From Norana najaformis (taxonomy: Eukaryota; Annelida; Clitellata; Crassiclitellata; Hormogastridae), in assembly GCA_964023275.1 (NCBI GenBank), contig OZ029916.1, forward strand, positions 32,642,587 through 32,706,586: a stretch of 64,000 bases of DNA, read 5' to 3'. Each line of letters starts with the position of its first letter. The stretch's first letter is position 1. A program made the translations under genes and the position numbers. Below, one piece after another: positions 1 through 10,990 of this stretch. Below the pieces are notes generated by a model, which did not search any database, was not told the origin of the DNA, and was given only the letters and a program-made list of their open reading frames with translations.

Positions 1-1493
1 AATATTGATTGCAAAACATTTATGTGTGTTCATCAGATTGATCAAATTAGAAACTAAAAACAAAGTCCTTCACATCATTCACAGGAATAATTATTTATTC
101 CTTGTTAAAATAACAAGGCCTGATAGATACAATATTACAATCATAGTCTATATTTTTTGTGCAATGCGGGCATTTATGTAATATGATACAATAAAACAAG
201 AATTATCCAGATAAACTGAAGCATTATATAAATAATGCACAATGAAATTGCAAATAAGTGATATCTAGAATGCAAAAGTAAATACAACTTTGCAAAGATT
301 GAAAGACGTCAAATTCAAAAATTCTGTAATGCCATCAAAAATGTCGTAAACTACCAAAAGTATTATATGTGTAATATGGCTACATCAGCGTTCCTTCAAA
401 TGCCTAAATCTGCACTTTTAAAGTAATATCTGTTAACAGCAGACACTAATATAGTTAGCCTGATCATTCGTGAACATAAACTGGTACCAATTAAAGCAGA
501 TCTCTTGTAGTCTGATGCCAGACAATCATATACCTGGTAAGCATTTTAGACTCGGACTTTCTTTAATTAAGAGGCAGCATTGCTTATGGCTATAAAGCTA
601 AGCCAGAACGGCATGACAACTGATGACAACAAACGTTGGAGCTACATTATAATCTGTTATTTTCAGACATTACACTTAAGATCGTGCAAAATGTTGCCTA
701 AGGATGAGCCTTTCACCAATAAAAACAAGTCAAATAACAGGTTTGCTTTATGGCTCTGAACTGTTCAAGCTTTCTTCAATGGAACGGACTGAAGGAATCA
801 CAGAAAGACCATTTGTAAAGTGATTCACTGCGAGATCATAAGAATTTACAACACTACCGGAACATTTATAACGCCTTTATTAGCTCTTTCTAAAAAGTAC
901 TTGCACTGTTTTAAGTGAATTTATACATGCATTCATACACATGGTAGCCTACATAGGTTACATACAGGCATACATATGTATATAAATACATGCATACATA
1001 CCTTATACATCATGCATAGGTGATATGTACATCATACATGCATCATTCATACGTACATATACCGCACGTACTACAAGGTTATCGGGTCAACACCAGCATC
1101 TGAATTTAGGATGATGCCTAGGCTAGCAGCATCTAACCGGGCTTATAAGAACCTCTCTCAGAGGTTCTGCTTACTTAACTAGTTGCTGTTGAAGTTCTAA
1201 ACCGACCGGTTTATTTTCGAATAGATAAACTTGTTGAATACCTAAGTCATCAAGAATTAAATGCATAATAGAATCAAATTTATAATGAGCTACTACCTCA
1301 AATTACATGTAATATAGTCTAAAGCCTGTAGTGTAGTGTTATGTATTGTACAATAGCCTAATGGAACACAGGGTTACTAAAAGCACTCGTGAATGGCGTA
1401 ACTTAACTTTCCAACTCAAAAACTGTTTGACTACGAAACCTCGATCAGCAAAAGGTTAAAAGAGATGAAAGGCATTACGGGTGAAGACAAGTC
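1..1493. other. 3' flank of the first transporter, no gene seen
   Basis: AT-rich sequence with no coding region that I can support. It holds a loose CATA/TACA-rich stretch at about 925-1065. On the minus strand an AATAAA (1210-1215 read in reverse) lies about 280 bases past the transporter stop and could serve as its poly(A) signal; this is inference only. Confidence 0.5.
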
Positions 1494-2987
1494 CTACGTC
1501 GATACAGTCGACCTTGAAAAACTTTCCTGTATTTCTTCAAGAGACCGACCCTTAGTTTCTGGCAGAAACAACCCGACAAAGACGCAGCTAGTCAGACAAA
1601 ATGCCCCGAAGAACCAGAATGTACCGTAAGAATGCATTGAATCCACCATTTGCTGAAACTCTTTAGTCACTAGAAATGCTAGTGTCCAGTTGATGCACGT
1701 TGCTAGACCGTTCACGATACCGCGTGCTCTGGATGGAATGATTTCCGACGTGACGAGCCACGGAATTGGGCCCCAGCCGAACGAGAAAGAGACTCCATAA
1801 ACCAAGACACTGACCAGCGACAGCCAACTCAGATCCTCGACCTTGTTGACCTCCGTAAGATAGTGGTAGACTCCCAGTGCAGTTACGCTAACGGTCATAA
1901 AGATGCCGGAGAGCAAGAGGAGCACTCTTCGTCCAGCTCTATCCATGAGAAGGCAGGACACGGCCGTTGATCCAACGAGAACGGCGCCCATGATGATTGT
2001 CGGGAGCTTAGGGTTGTTGGCGAATCCGGCATTCTTGAAGATGCTTGACGAGTAGAAGACGACGGCGTTGATTCCAGACATCTGCTGAAACAACATCAGT
2101 ACGAAGCAGATGAACATCGGTTTGTAGATGCCGGGTTCGGCGAAGTCTCGGATCTTAATGGTCTCGGTCGACTGCGACGCCAAGTTTTTCTTGACCTCTT
2201 TATACTCTTTCTCCACGTTCTCAGTGCTTCCAAGTAGCCAGGCCAGTGACTCGAATGCTAGACCGTGCTCGTTCTGCGTGATGTACCAACGAGGCGTCTC
2301 GGGTATCAGCAACATCAGCAGAACATTCAGAGTGGAGATTGCGAGACAGGCAACCGCCAGCCACTTCCAGCTGAGCGGAATTCCAAGAGCGTAGACTCCA
2401 AGGACTCCGATATTAACGAAGAGCTGGAAACCGGCACCAAGTATACCCCGGCGTTCTTTACTTGAAACTTCGGCGACGTACAGTGGCACAACGAGGGACA
2501 CCATTCCCATTGCAATTCCAGTCAGGATACGCCCACAAAAGACCAGGATGTAGTTAGAGCCGTAGACAATCAGGAACCATCCGATCCCCATCGGAAGATT
2601 GCACAACATTATTGTCGTCTTTCGGCCCAAAATACCCACAAACATTGCCGCAATCGGACCCCCGAGGATGGCTCCAATGGCAACCAAGGACCCAAACCAA
2701 GTCTGTTTCTCTATTTCATACTCCAGTACTCGTATAAGCTCCTGGTCGAGTAGGGCTGGATTTGAGTAACCCAGTACTAGGCCCATGGATACGGCTCCAA
2801 GACAGGCGATTACAGCGGCTAGGACGTCCCTGAAGTGGGTTAATCTACCAGTCCCTCGTGAAGTTTTCTCCAAAAGTGGCCGATCTTCGCTCGATATACT
2901 CGTGCTGTCATGGTTGTCCGATGAAACAGTGACTTCTGTCGTATCGTCCACCAAATCAAACGTCACACTATTGCTTTTATAAGGCAT
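1494..2987 (-). CDS. MFS sugar transporter, GLUT8/Tret1-like (copy 1)
   Basis: A 497-residue intronless reading frame for a 12-helix sugar porter of the major facilitator superfamily, closest in style to facilitated trehalose/glucose transporters (Tret1, GLUT6/8). Seen: a hydrophilic N-terminus of about 52 residues, the helix 2-3 loop GRK at about 121-123, PETPRW after helix 6, QQMSGINAVVFYSS in helix 7, DRAGRR after helix 8 and PETKGRSLEEIQE at the C-terminus. Length is normal for the family. The N-terminus carries EDRPLL (34-39), which fits the [DE]xxxL[LI] endosomal sorting signal used by GLUT8; its neighbour copy lacks it. The ATG at 2985-2987 is the only start before the first helix. The paralogue at 8484-9986 is on the same strand, so this is a tandem pair. 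The exact sugar cannot be told from sequence. Confidence 0.92.
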   Translation of the reverse strand: MPYKSNSVTFDLVDDTTEVTVSSDNHDSTSISSEDRPLLEKTSRGTGRLTHFRDVLAAVIACLGAVSMGLVLGYSNPALLDQELIRVLEYEIEKQTWFGSLVAIGAILGGPIAAMFVGILGRKTTIMLCNLPMGIGWFLIVYGSNYILVFCGRILTGIAMGMVSLVVPLYVAEVSSKERRGILGAGFQLFVNIGVLGVYALGIPLSWKWLAVACLAISTLNVLLMLLIPETPRWYITQNEHGLAFESLAWLLGSTENVEKEYKEVKKNLASQSTETIKIRDFAEPGIYKPMFICFVLMLFQQMSGINAVVFYSSSIFKNAGFANNPKLPTIIMGAVLVGSTAVSCLLMDRAGRRVLLLLSGIFMTVSVTALGVYHYLTEVNKVEDLSWLSLVSVLVYGVSFSFGWGPIPWLVTSEIIPSRARGIVNGLATCINWTLAFLVTKEFQQMVDSMHSYGTFWFFGAFCLTSCVFVGLFLPETKGRSLEEIQESFSRSTVST

Positions 2988-3507
2988 TTTGATAAACGAA
3001 CAAACTGTGTTGATCGGCTTTTGTTGAGCACCGTTGTGAATATATGGACCGAATAAGAAAGTCTCGAGTCGCTAAATTGTTGTCAAAATTGCATCAAAGT
3101 CTAGTATGCGTTACCGACAAGATTTCGAACTCCTAGTTTCATTCAAACTCTGGATGCTAGGCCTACTCCTATCGGCCGATAACATATAGTCTAACTAGTC
3201 ACTTTGTTCTGTAAATGTTTAAAACAGCTCAATCACCAAACTGACAAATGCCGCGTTCACTAGAATGGTAAGATAACAATATCTTCGGTCTGTACATGGA
3301 CCTAATGACGAATTCCAGATGAAGGCAGTAGTAGTCTGCAGATCAAAGTGCGTCTGCAGCACATGACTGTAGTCGAAACACCCATCTTTGCATCAGAGCC
3401 GAGCAGAGTACTCGGCATCACATGATGATAAGAAGCTCGGCCGACATTGAACTGAGGTTTTTTGTTAGTCGTCAAAAAGTTGATCATTTGACAAGGCCGT
3501 TTAAATG
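2988..3507. other. 5' flank of the first transporter
   Basis: Upstream region of the minus-strand transporter. No second coding region is supported. A short open frame at 3302-3550 on the minus strand overlaps repeat sequence and is not credible as a gene. No clear promoter motif was recognised. Confidence 0.4.
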
Positions 3508-3589
3508 TAGATATAGATGTACACGGTTTTATATAGCGACCGTATGGCATCGACCCTGCTCATTTTGCAACGAACTGATCGGGTGAGAT

Positions 3590-5385
3590 CAGTGCCCCTG
3601 AGAGGAAATTTGTAAGGTGGTTCAAGACTGTTTTCGGGCCCCCTCTTACGGGCCTTCCCCCAACAGCCGACCTGTTTTTGTCTTAATACCCATTATAATC
3701 CAAAGTCTACAGTGCAACATTTGTAAATTGTTATACTACAATGCGACATTTGTTAGACAACAGTATATGGTCTTCTGTCAATGAGTGCCTTCACTTCAAT
3801 CAGAAGTTCAAATGGAAGTATGAAGCCTCAATTAAAAGAAAAACCTGGGGAGCCGCACCCACTGTCACCCAGCCACAAATAAGAATATGTTCATGCTTTC
3901 GAAAAACTTAATAGGCTTATTTACTTAACAGAGGAGCTTTCCTGGCCTTCTTTTCTCCAAAATTTCTTATGACAGTAGCAAACTCACATGTTCTGGCAAT
4001 GTTTAACTCAATACTCAGCCTGGTCAAATCCACAAGACGTTCTTGAGACATTGTAGACCTTAAAAATCCTTAATCAGCATGAGTTTGCTGAATGATCTCT
4101 CTGCAGAGGCTACTGTTGCTGGAATTGTTAGCAGTATTCGTAAGCTGAAACAAACATTTGGAAATAGCTCGGAAAGATTGTATTCTGTTAATAAGTTCAA
4201 CAGATCTAATGGCGTTAACTGGGTACTTCCAAAATTTGTCCTATGTACTGAGGGTAAATATAGCATTTCTGTTATGAAATTCTGAACATTAAGGTCAGCA
4301 GAATATTGCTTTGCTAAAGCTTTTCCTTCCAGGTCACTTGTAGACATGGTCAGATATTTCCACAAGAAATCAAACTTTTCAGCCAACTGCTTAAGAGCAC
4401 TGAAGCGGACAGTCAATCCCGCTATAACATTATCTATCAAGACATAAAACACAGACTGTTTGAAGTAGGCCTCTTCTGGCGATTCACCTGTGTCATTCAT
4501 TTCCATCAAGTTGGCATCGGGTGTGTTGTCATCATGAAGCCTTGCCCTCTTGTGACTAACTCCACCACGTCGACGAGAGAGTTTTATTTCAATGTTAAGG
4601 TTTGATGCAACCAGCTTGCCTTCATTCCACATGCATTTCCAGTTGTTTCGGAGTTTTGTCAAATCTTCTAGAAGTGTTTCAGTGTCTGCTACTTTGACTT
4701 CCGATGTAGCATCTCTGGGTTGAATGGCCTTGTTGCAGTTATCTATGCGAGCTAATATTTTGCACCACACAGCTGACATTAACACACACACAAAAGACAT
4801 CACATAGGATAAAACTCCATGGACCTCATTTCTTGTTTTGGCTGTTAAGTTTAGCTCTAGACAGTTTTAATTGTTCCAAAAAGGTTATTGCTTCAGGTAT
4901 GTATTCAGCAGCACCATTCCCACACAAGTTAAGTGTGTGACTGCCACAAGGGGAAAAATTGCTGCAGAGCACTGTTCTTGTATTTTTGCTTGTGCGCCGT
5001 TGTATTTTCCTGCCATATTTGCCCCACTGTCATAGGCTTGAGCTCTACAGTCACTGAGAGGAATAGCGTGTTATTTCAAAGTATCAGTTATCAACTGAGC
5101 GATTTCTTCCCCTCTTTTGTTACTACAATCTGCAAACTTGAGAAAACCTGGTGGGCAAAAACCCGGAGTCTGGAATAAGGCTAAAGGTCTCCAGCGAGTC
5201 CTCTGACTTCTCACGCCTCTCAGCCAGTATATCCAAGAACAAGGTGACACCCGCATTATTAGAACAGTCTGAAGTTCTGAACAGAATCTATTTAATGTTA
5301 CATTTAATGTTACATTTTGTGGGCCCCCATGGGCCCTTCTGGCCCCGGAGCGATGAACCGGCTGCACCCCCTCTCATAGGCCCTG
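3590..5385 (-). mobile_element. hAT transposon (ZMYM1-like transposase), degraded, ends intact
   Basis: A 1.8-kb DNA transposon with all three hAT hallmarks. Seen: terminal inverted repeats of 16 bases (left starts CAGTGCCCCTGAGAGG, right end reversed reads CAGGGCCTATGAGAGG; 13 of 16 match) and a perfect 8-base target duplication GGTGAGAT at 3582-3589 and 5386-5393. On the minus strand the C-terminal hAT dimerisation region shows VASAERSFSKLMLIKDF near 4060-4120, and the N-terminal DUF4371-like block shows FLKFADCSNKRGEEIAQLI near 5080-5145. The length is short of a complete ZMYM1-type element and the transposase frame is broken by several stops and shifts, so it is an inactive copy. It has landed inside a LINE tail whose uninterrupted version lies next to it at 5484-5655. 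Confidence 0.88.
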
Positions 5386-5725
5386 GGTGAGATCCTTCAC
5401 CCCCGCTGCCCAATGCCTAAAGCGCAAATATCAACAAGAACCACTCTTGTATTACACTCACTACACTGGTTATCTGCCTAAATGTAAATGTAACTGTATA
5501 AGTTTTATATAGCGACCGTATGGCATCGACCCTGCTCATTTTGCAACGAACTGATCGGGTGAGATCCTTCACCCCCGCTGCCCATTGCCTAAAGCGCAAA
5601 TATCAACAAGAACCACTTTTGTATTACACTCATTACACTAATTATCTGTCGAAATGTAAATGTAACTGTATAAGTTTTATATAGCGACCGTATGGCCTCG
5701 ACCCTGCTCATTTTAGCCGGAGTGG
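5386..5725 (-). repeat. Tandem 172-bp LINE 3' tail, split by the hAT element
   Basis: A LINE 3' end (family with a GTAAATGTAA-type tail, called D here) in tandem. One complete 172-bp unit spans 5484-5655 and a partial unit follows to about 5725. The preceding unit is cut in two by the hAT element: its left part is about 3508-3589 and its right part 5386-5483. About 62 bases up to the insertion point (from TTTTATATAGCGACC to GGGTGAGAT) are identical to the intact unit. The same tail recurs at 13355-13460, 25300-25420, 33055-33200 and 55300-55515; the last one still carries reverse-transcriptase coding sequence, which identifies the family as a LINE. Confidence 0.75.
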
Positions 5726-8483
5726 TGACCTGTTTAAAATCTGCCTTAGAGTTTACAACGCATTAAATTTAAAAGCTTGTTCCTATCTTGTTCATTGTTC
5801 ATCCCACAGACCGGCAGTTACTGTAATCGCTCATCTGACCATGTTCTTGCTGTAGGAACAGTTTTGAACTCAAGCTATTTCTATATATGGCTGATGCAAA
5901 GCTCTGAAATTCGTTGCCCAGTTTTGTCAGCTTTGTCAGTTTTGTGGTGCCGTTCAGGTCTAAACTCAAAATTTTTCTGTTTCAATTTGCTTATGCCAGT
6001 CGTTGCATACCTTCCAGTCCTGGCCTTCTTCAATTGTCCAGTAAAACTGTAGCAGACGGGTGCACACGTTTCACTTCGACGCCGACCATCGACTGAAGAC
6101 TGGTATATTTTGTCAAGAAAACTGCGATATAGATTAGATTTGATAAGACAATGGTCTACTTCGATAGATCAGAAAACTAATTCTGAAAATTAGTTTTATG
6201 ATGCTAGCATTGCTCAACCTAGCATTTAGTACTGTTTCTTCTCATTCTGTTCAGCATATTTCCTACCTACCTTTGAACGCACAGTTTAGACCAGTTAGAT
6301 AGCAATTCTGCAACACTTGTGAGATATTTAGAAGGCGCAATATTAAATGTTCTACATGGATACATAAATACATACAGTACACGCATGCATACCGCATACA
6401 TACATACATACATACATACATACATACATACATACATACATACATACATACATACATACATACATACATGCATGCTTAGATAGTTAATGCATGCATGCAT
6501 GCTTAGTTACTGGTCGCACGGACCTAGCTGTTTAAAGCGATATCCATATTGGTCAGGGCGGATATAACACGTATATAGACTGCCTCCTCATCTAAACTTG
6601 ACTCTCGCGTAGGCTTGTTCTTACGTGAAAATGACACCGTCCGATCAGACTTATTTTTAATTTGTTAGAACGCATCAAATACTGAGGTGCATTCAAACTC
6701 CTGAGTGCCGCATTGATCAACCGAGCATCTAGTTGAAATAATTGTATCGAGTAGACCAATCATGTTGAAAAGCATCCGGTATCGAGTTAAACTTCTCGAG
6801 TACGCGAGACATAGGTGTACTCGAGTTTTTCCATTTGGTACTCAAACAAGATTCTGTATACCCGTCACTTATGAATTGTTTGTCCATAAGTAGACCCTAA
6901 ACATCTTGTCACTAGACTAAACTTCAATGACAATCAGGCATTCGTTTGCCGACAGTTAGAAAGCCTTTGTTGCGTCATGCTAGCGTGTATGGGAGGCCTG
7001 CATGACCGGTCAAATGATGAGATCTAGATAGACTGAGGCTGTTTGTTGGCCGACTATGTGGGTCACAAATGCACCAGAGCCGACTCGATAGACTCCAAGA
7101 TAACCTTCTACCTGTCACTTCGATCACTGATTATTATTAGACAATGATTTGATCTAGAGGTCACTATAGGTACTTTAAAGGCGCTATATAATAAGAGCTA
7201 ATATAACTAACTACTTAATCAAGCAGATCGACCAGACTAACTCCTGCTGCACCGTACTGCTAAAGCCTAAACTGTATCATATAAGTTATTACATTTAATA
7301 CTGTTGGAAAGAACTCTGGCCTTATTGGCATTGCCCTATTCAAACAAGTAAACCGTAGTTTGCATTATATGATATTGCCTGTAATAGAATTTGTTGATTG
7401 AAGCAATAAACGCTTTCATTCATTCGCAGGCTATTATTGTAACTGTGCTTTAAGGCTTAAAAAGTCAAAGGTTTATTTATTATGTGCCTTTGTCAAGGAG
7501 GAATAGGTCAATTTTTAGATACTGTACGTGTACTAAATTAACCATTAGATCAGCGAGAGTATGGCTCGTTTAGACCATCACAGATTATATAGCCCTAGTG
7601 CTTCTGAGTTTGCTTCATTCATGGTATTAACAAAGGTGACCGAAGTCATTTTATAGACCTACAAAATAAATGTCACAGAAACCGACAGAATCCAAAACTG
7701 CACAAATATTTAGAGGTGGGAGTCGAGCCGCAAGTTGCCGAAAAAGTTAGATGTTGTTTTATATGAGAGGTAGCGAAAGGGCTCTAGGTTAACAATCTTG
7801 ATGCACACACACACACATATACATACACACACGTTACATACATACATTCAGAGGCTGAGAAAGGCGCGGCCATTTTCATATGCTGGTCTCGACTGGGTCT
7901 GTCAAATTGAGTATTATGTCTACACTCACCTGCTCTTAGGCTATACCACTGGTATCTTTTGTGTTATGCTAACGACATTATAGAAGTCCTCGAATGATAT
8001 AAGATTAAGCTCCTGCTCTCGTTATCTTTAAATAAATGAGTTAAATGCCAAAAACTAATATTTCTTTCAAAATACTTAAATAATTATATGCTGCTAATAC
8101 AACCATTAAACATTTAAGGACCCTAAAACGCTAACCACTTTAACCCTTGTTGTTAGGCCATATGTGACAAAGGGACAAAACCTAATCATACAAATCACTA
8201 GATATTAAAATTGAGGCACATATAACAAAACAAAGGAGATGCAATGTAAGTGATTTGATTAAATGTTGAAACGGTTTAAATACGGCAAGCAATTGAATAT
8301 TTGGCAAAAAGCAGAGGAGATACTGTACTCCGTAGAACACAACCAAGCAGCAGATATACTGTAGTCCGTAAAGTCAATAGTTTGACTTAGGCTTAAACAT
8401 GTACGCTCTTACGTACATGGATAGAACTTCAGCACCCACAACTGAATAATTTTCACACCACTACCCCCTGAAAAATGGCAAAC
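5726..8483. other. Intergenic region between the two transporters
   Basis: No gene is supported. The region holds a (TACA)n microsatellite (separate entry), a CA-rich stretch at about 7802-7845 and otherwise unremarkable AT-rich sequence. Short open frames at 5777-6096 and 7798-7983 lack family motifs and splice context. Confidence 0.5.
6396..6470. repeat. (TACA)n microsatellite
   Basis: About 18 nearly perfect ACAT/TACA units. The tyrosine/methionine/cysteine/valine repeats in minus-strand frames over this stretch are artefacts of the microsatellite. It is flanked by ATGCATGCATGC-type purine-pyrimidine alternations at 6470-6505. Confidence 0.9.
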
Positions 8484-9986
8484 TCAGGCGGCTTTTTCCT
8501 CGGCCCCTGAGTCAACCTTCAGCAGATCGTGATTGGCGTCCTTTAAACCGATTTCATTAGTGCCAGCGCCGACAAAAATCTCCTGAATCTCCTCGAGCGA
8601 ACGTCCCTTTGTCTCCGGAACAAAGAACCAGACGAACGCACAACCCACCAAACAGCATCCGCCGAAGAACCAGAACGCCCCAAAGTCGTTCATCGCTCTC
8701 CGCATCCGGTCGAACTCCTTCGTGACGAGGAACAGCAGCATCCAGAGGATGCACGTCCCCATGCCGTTGATGATGCTGCGCGCCCGCATCGGAGCCAGCT
8801 CCGACACAATCAGCCACGAAATTGGACCAATGCCGAGGGAGAAGCAAATGACGAAGACGATGACGCTCGTCAGTGACACCCAGTTCAGACCGTTTACTGG
8901 TCCAGAAGATGTCAGGTAGAAACAGACGCCCAAGGCAGTAATGCTGAGTGTCATCGGAACGCCAGATGCAAGTAGTAGCACTCGACGACCGGCTCGGTCC
9001 ATGAGGACACAGGACACAACCGTGGATATGACGAGAACTGCGCCAATGGTGATTGTGGGTAGTTTGGGGTTTTCCGAGAACCCAGATGTTGAGAAGATTT
9101 CCGACGAGTAGAAGATTACCGCGTTGATGCCGGACATCTGCTGGAAGGTCAACATTCCAAAGCTGATCAGCATCGGTCGGTAGATTTCAGGGAGACCCAA
9201 ATCCCTCAGTGAGATTCCACCGCTGGTCTTCTTTACCGTCCCCAAACCCCGTTCCATTTCCCTGTACTCTTCCTCTAGGTCCGTGTCTCTGCCGGCCAGC
9301 CAGACAAGAGCCTCAAGCGCCTCGATTCGTCTCTTCTGTGTGACGAACCAGCGCGGACTCTCTGGAACGATAAGCAGCAGGACAATGTTCAGAGCGGAGA
9401 TTCCGAGACAGGCAACGGCCAGCCAGTTATATCCAAGCGGAATTCCGAGGGCGTAGACCGCGAGAATGCCCGCACTGACGAACAGTTGGAAACTGGCCCC
9501 AAGCAGCCCACGCCGGCCTGTGCTGGCCACCTCTGAGATGTACAGTGGCACGGCAACAGATACCATGCCCATCCCAAAGCCGGTTGCGATGCGTCCGCAG
9601 TACAACGGGACAACGTGCAACCCACAGATGATCATGAACCATCCGAGGCCCATTGGAAGCGTACTCAGCATCAGCGTTACCTTTCTTCCGCACTTCCCCA
9701 CAAGGAATCCACTGCACGGACCTCCGAAAATAGCTCCGACGGCCACCAGGGAGCCGAACCACGTCTGGCGTTCGGAGTCTGCCAGCACACGGAGAAGATC
9801 GGCGTCCTGTAGGGCTGGGTTGGAATAGCCTAACACCAATCCCATCGACAGGGCACCAGTGCATGAGATCAGGGCGGCAACGACGTCCCGATAGCCGGTG
9901 CATCGCGGGGCTGGGGGTGAGATGTTCGGAGACTGGTCATTCTGATCGTCGATCCGTGTCGGCGGTGACCCTTCCATGACTGACAC
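8484..9986 (-). CDS. MFS sugar transporter, GLUT/Tret1-like (copy 2)
   Basis: A 500-residue intronless reading frame, paralogue of the transporter at 1494-2987 and clearly similar along its whole length (shared blocks such as SMGLVLGYSNPAL, QQMSGINAV, DRAGRRVLLL and PETKGRSLEEIQE). Motif positions: GRK 100-102, PESPRW 208-213, QQMSGINAVIFYSS 282-295, DRAGRR 330-335, and the C-terminal PETKGRSLEEIQE followed by about 30 hydrophilic residues. It is more GC-rich than copy 1 and its N-terminus (proline- and acid-rich, about 33 residues) has no dileucine sorting motif, so the two copies may work in different membranes. The start at 9984-9986 lies just before the first helix; the second methionine at residue 4 is an alternative. 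A sugar facilitator is the likely role; the substrate is unknown. Confidence 0.92.
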   Translation of the reverse strand: MSVMEGSPPTRIDDQNDQSPNISPPAPRCTGYRDVVAALISCTGALSMGLVLGYSNPALQDADLLRVLADSERQTWFGSLVAVGAIFGGPCSGFLVGKCGRKVTLMLSTLPMGLGWFMIICGLHVVPLYCGRIATGFGMGMVSVAVPLYISEVASTGRRGLLGASFQLFVSAGILAVYALGIPLGYNWLAVACLGISALNIVLLLIVPESPRWFVTQKRRIEALEALVWLAGRDTDLEEEYREMERGLGTVKKTSGGISLRDLGLPEIYRPMLISFGMLTFQQMSGINAVIFYSSEIFSTSGFSENPKLPTITIGAVLVISTVVSCVLMDRAGRRVLLLASGVPMTLSITALGVCFYLTSSGPVNGLNWVSLTSVIVFVICFSLGIGPISWLIVSELAPMRARSIINGMGTCILWMLLFLVTKEFDRMRRAMNDFGAFWFFGGCCLVGCAFVWFFVPETKGRSLEEIQEIFVGAGTNEIGLKDANHDLLKVDSGAEEKAA

Positions 9987-10855
9987 ACTTCTTTCGGCTT
10001 AGCAAATATGTCCAGCGTTACAAGAATCACGTTGACCAAAAGCGAATGACATGTTTTCATGCGACCATCACTCAGACAGGACAAGTCATATAAGTACGAG
10101 AACACAGGCAGACGCGCATTAGTCCTATAGCACACACTCAGCCCTCCTCTCACTCGCCGCACACCGGAACAGCTTCGAGTGTGTAAAGATCCAAATCAAT
10201 ACCGTCAAGAACCAATTCCACTAATTGCAGCAGTCCATCTGATTCTAAATTACAACCACAACGCATTGATTATTAATTTCACACGATGTATTCTCAGTTA
10301 TAACAAGGACTGGAATCTCTGAAGAATCTGCTTCACACTCCGCAGTATATAGAAATATACCAGTATGATTTAGAATTCCAGATTGAGTTCCTTCTTTTAA
10401 AAACTTTTACTCCTCCAATTTCAGACAGATGCTACTCATTCCGAAGGACAAATTATACTCCGACGGTTTATGCTGATGCCGCGGGACAAACCGTTGAATT
10501 TTATCGGTCTGTTATTACCCAAAAAAGCGTGCGCCTCGTTTAGGGGCCTCTCCTGTACCCTGACACACCAGGGTAAGGCCGACTATGGTATCTATCGCCT
10601 ATAGTTCAGCGACCGACTGCGTGAAAACAGTTCTCACGCTAAAACTTTCAGTAGGCCTGGTTAGAAAGACTTTACCCCGATAAGCCGCAACCCGACGTTG
10701 ACCCAGTGAGCTTTGAACCGATGAACTGCGCCGAATGCACAGCCCTGCTTGTATGAACCTGGCTCTAACAGCTGCTGGGCAGAACAAATCTGAGCTACTA
10801 GCTGATTTACAAAGCACTGCTTATAGGTTATGTGGCGAGAGCTTCCCTTTCTAAA

Positions 10856-10990
10856 CAGGGGCGGATCCAGGATTTTAGCAAAGATACAACAGTCATGGCA
10901 AGGGCGGAGCGCGCACCTATAGGGGTTAGAGGTTAAAGGGCGAATCCCACCCCGAAGACGAGGGTTTTTGTTACAAAATACGTAATTTGG
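10856..10990. mobile_element. hAT-type terminal fragment
   Basis: Starts CAGGGGCGGATCCAGGATTT, a typical terminal sequence of non-autonomous hAT elements in many animals. No matching second end or target duplication was found nearby, so it is a fragment. A reversed relative (GCAAGGGCGGATCTAAGATT when reversed) occurs at about 59975-60006. Confidence 0.5.

Noticed and set aside
6263-6500. Tyr/Met/Cys/Val-repeat proteins
   Set aside because: Translation of a (TACA)n microsatellite.
9427-9903. 158-codon and other long frames in and opposite the second transporter
   Set aside because: They overlap the clear MFS gene in other frames and reflect its GC-rich codon use; no domain of their own.
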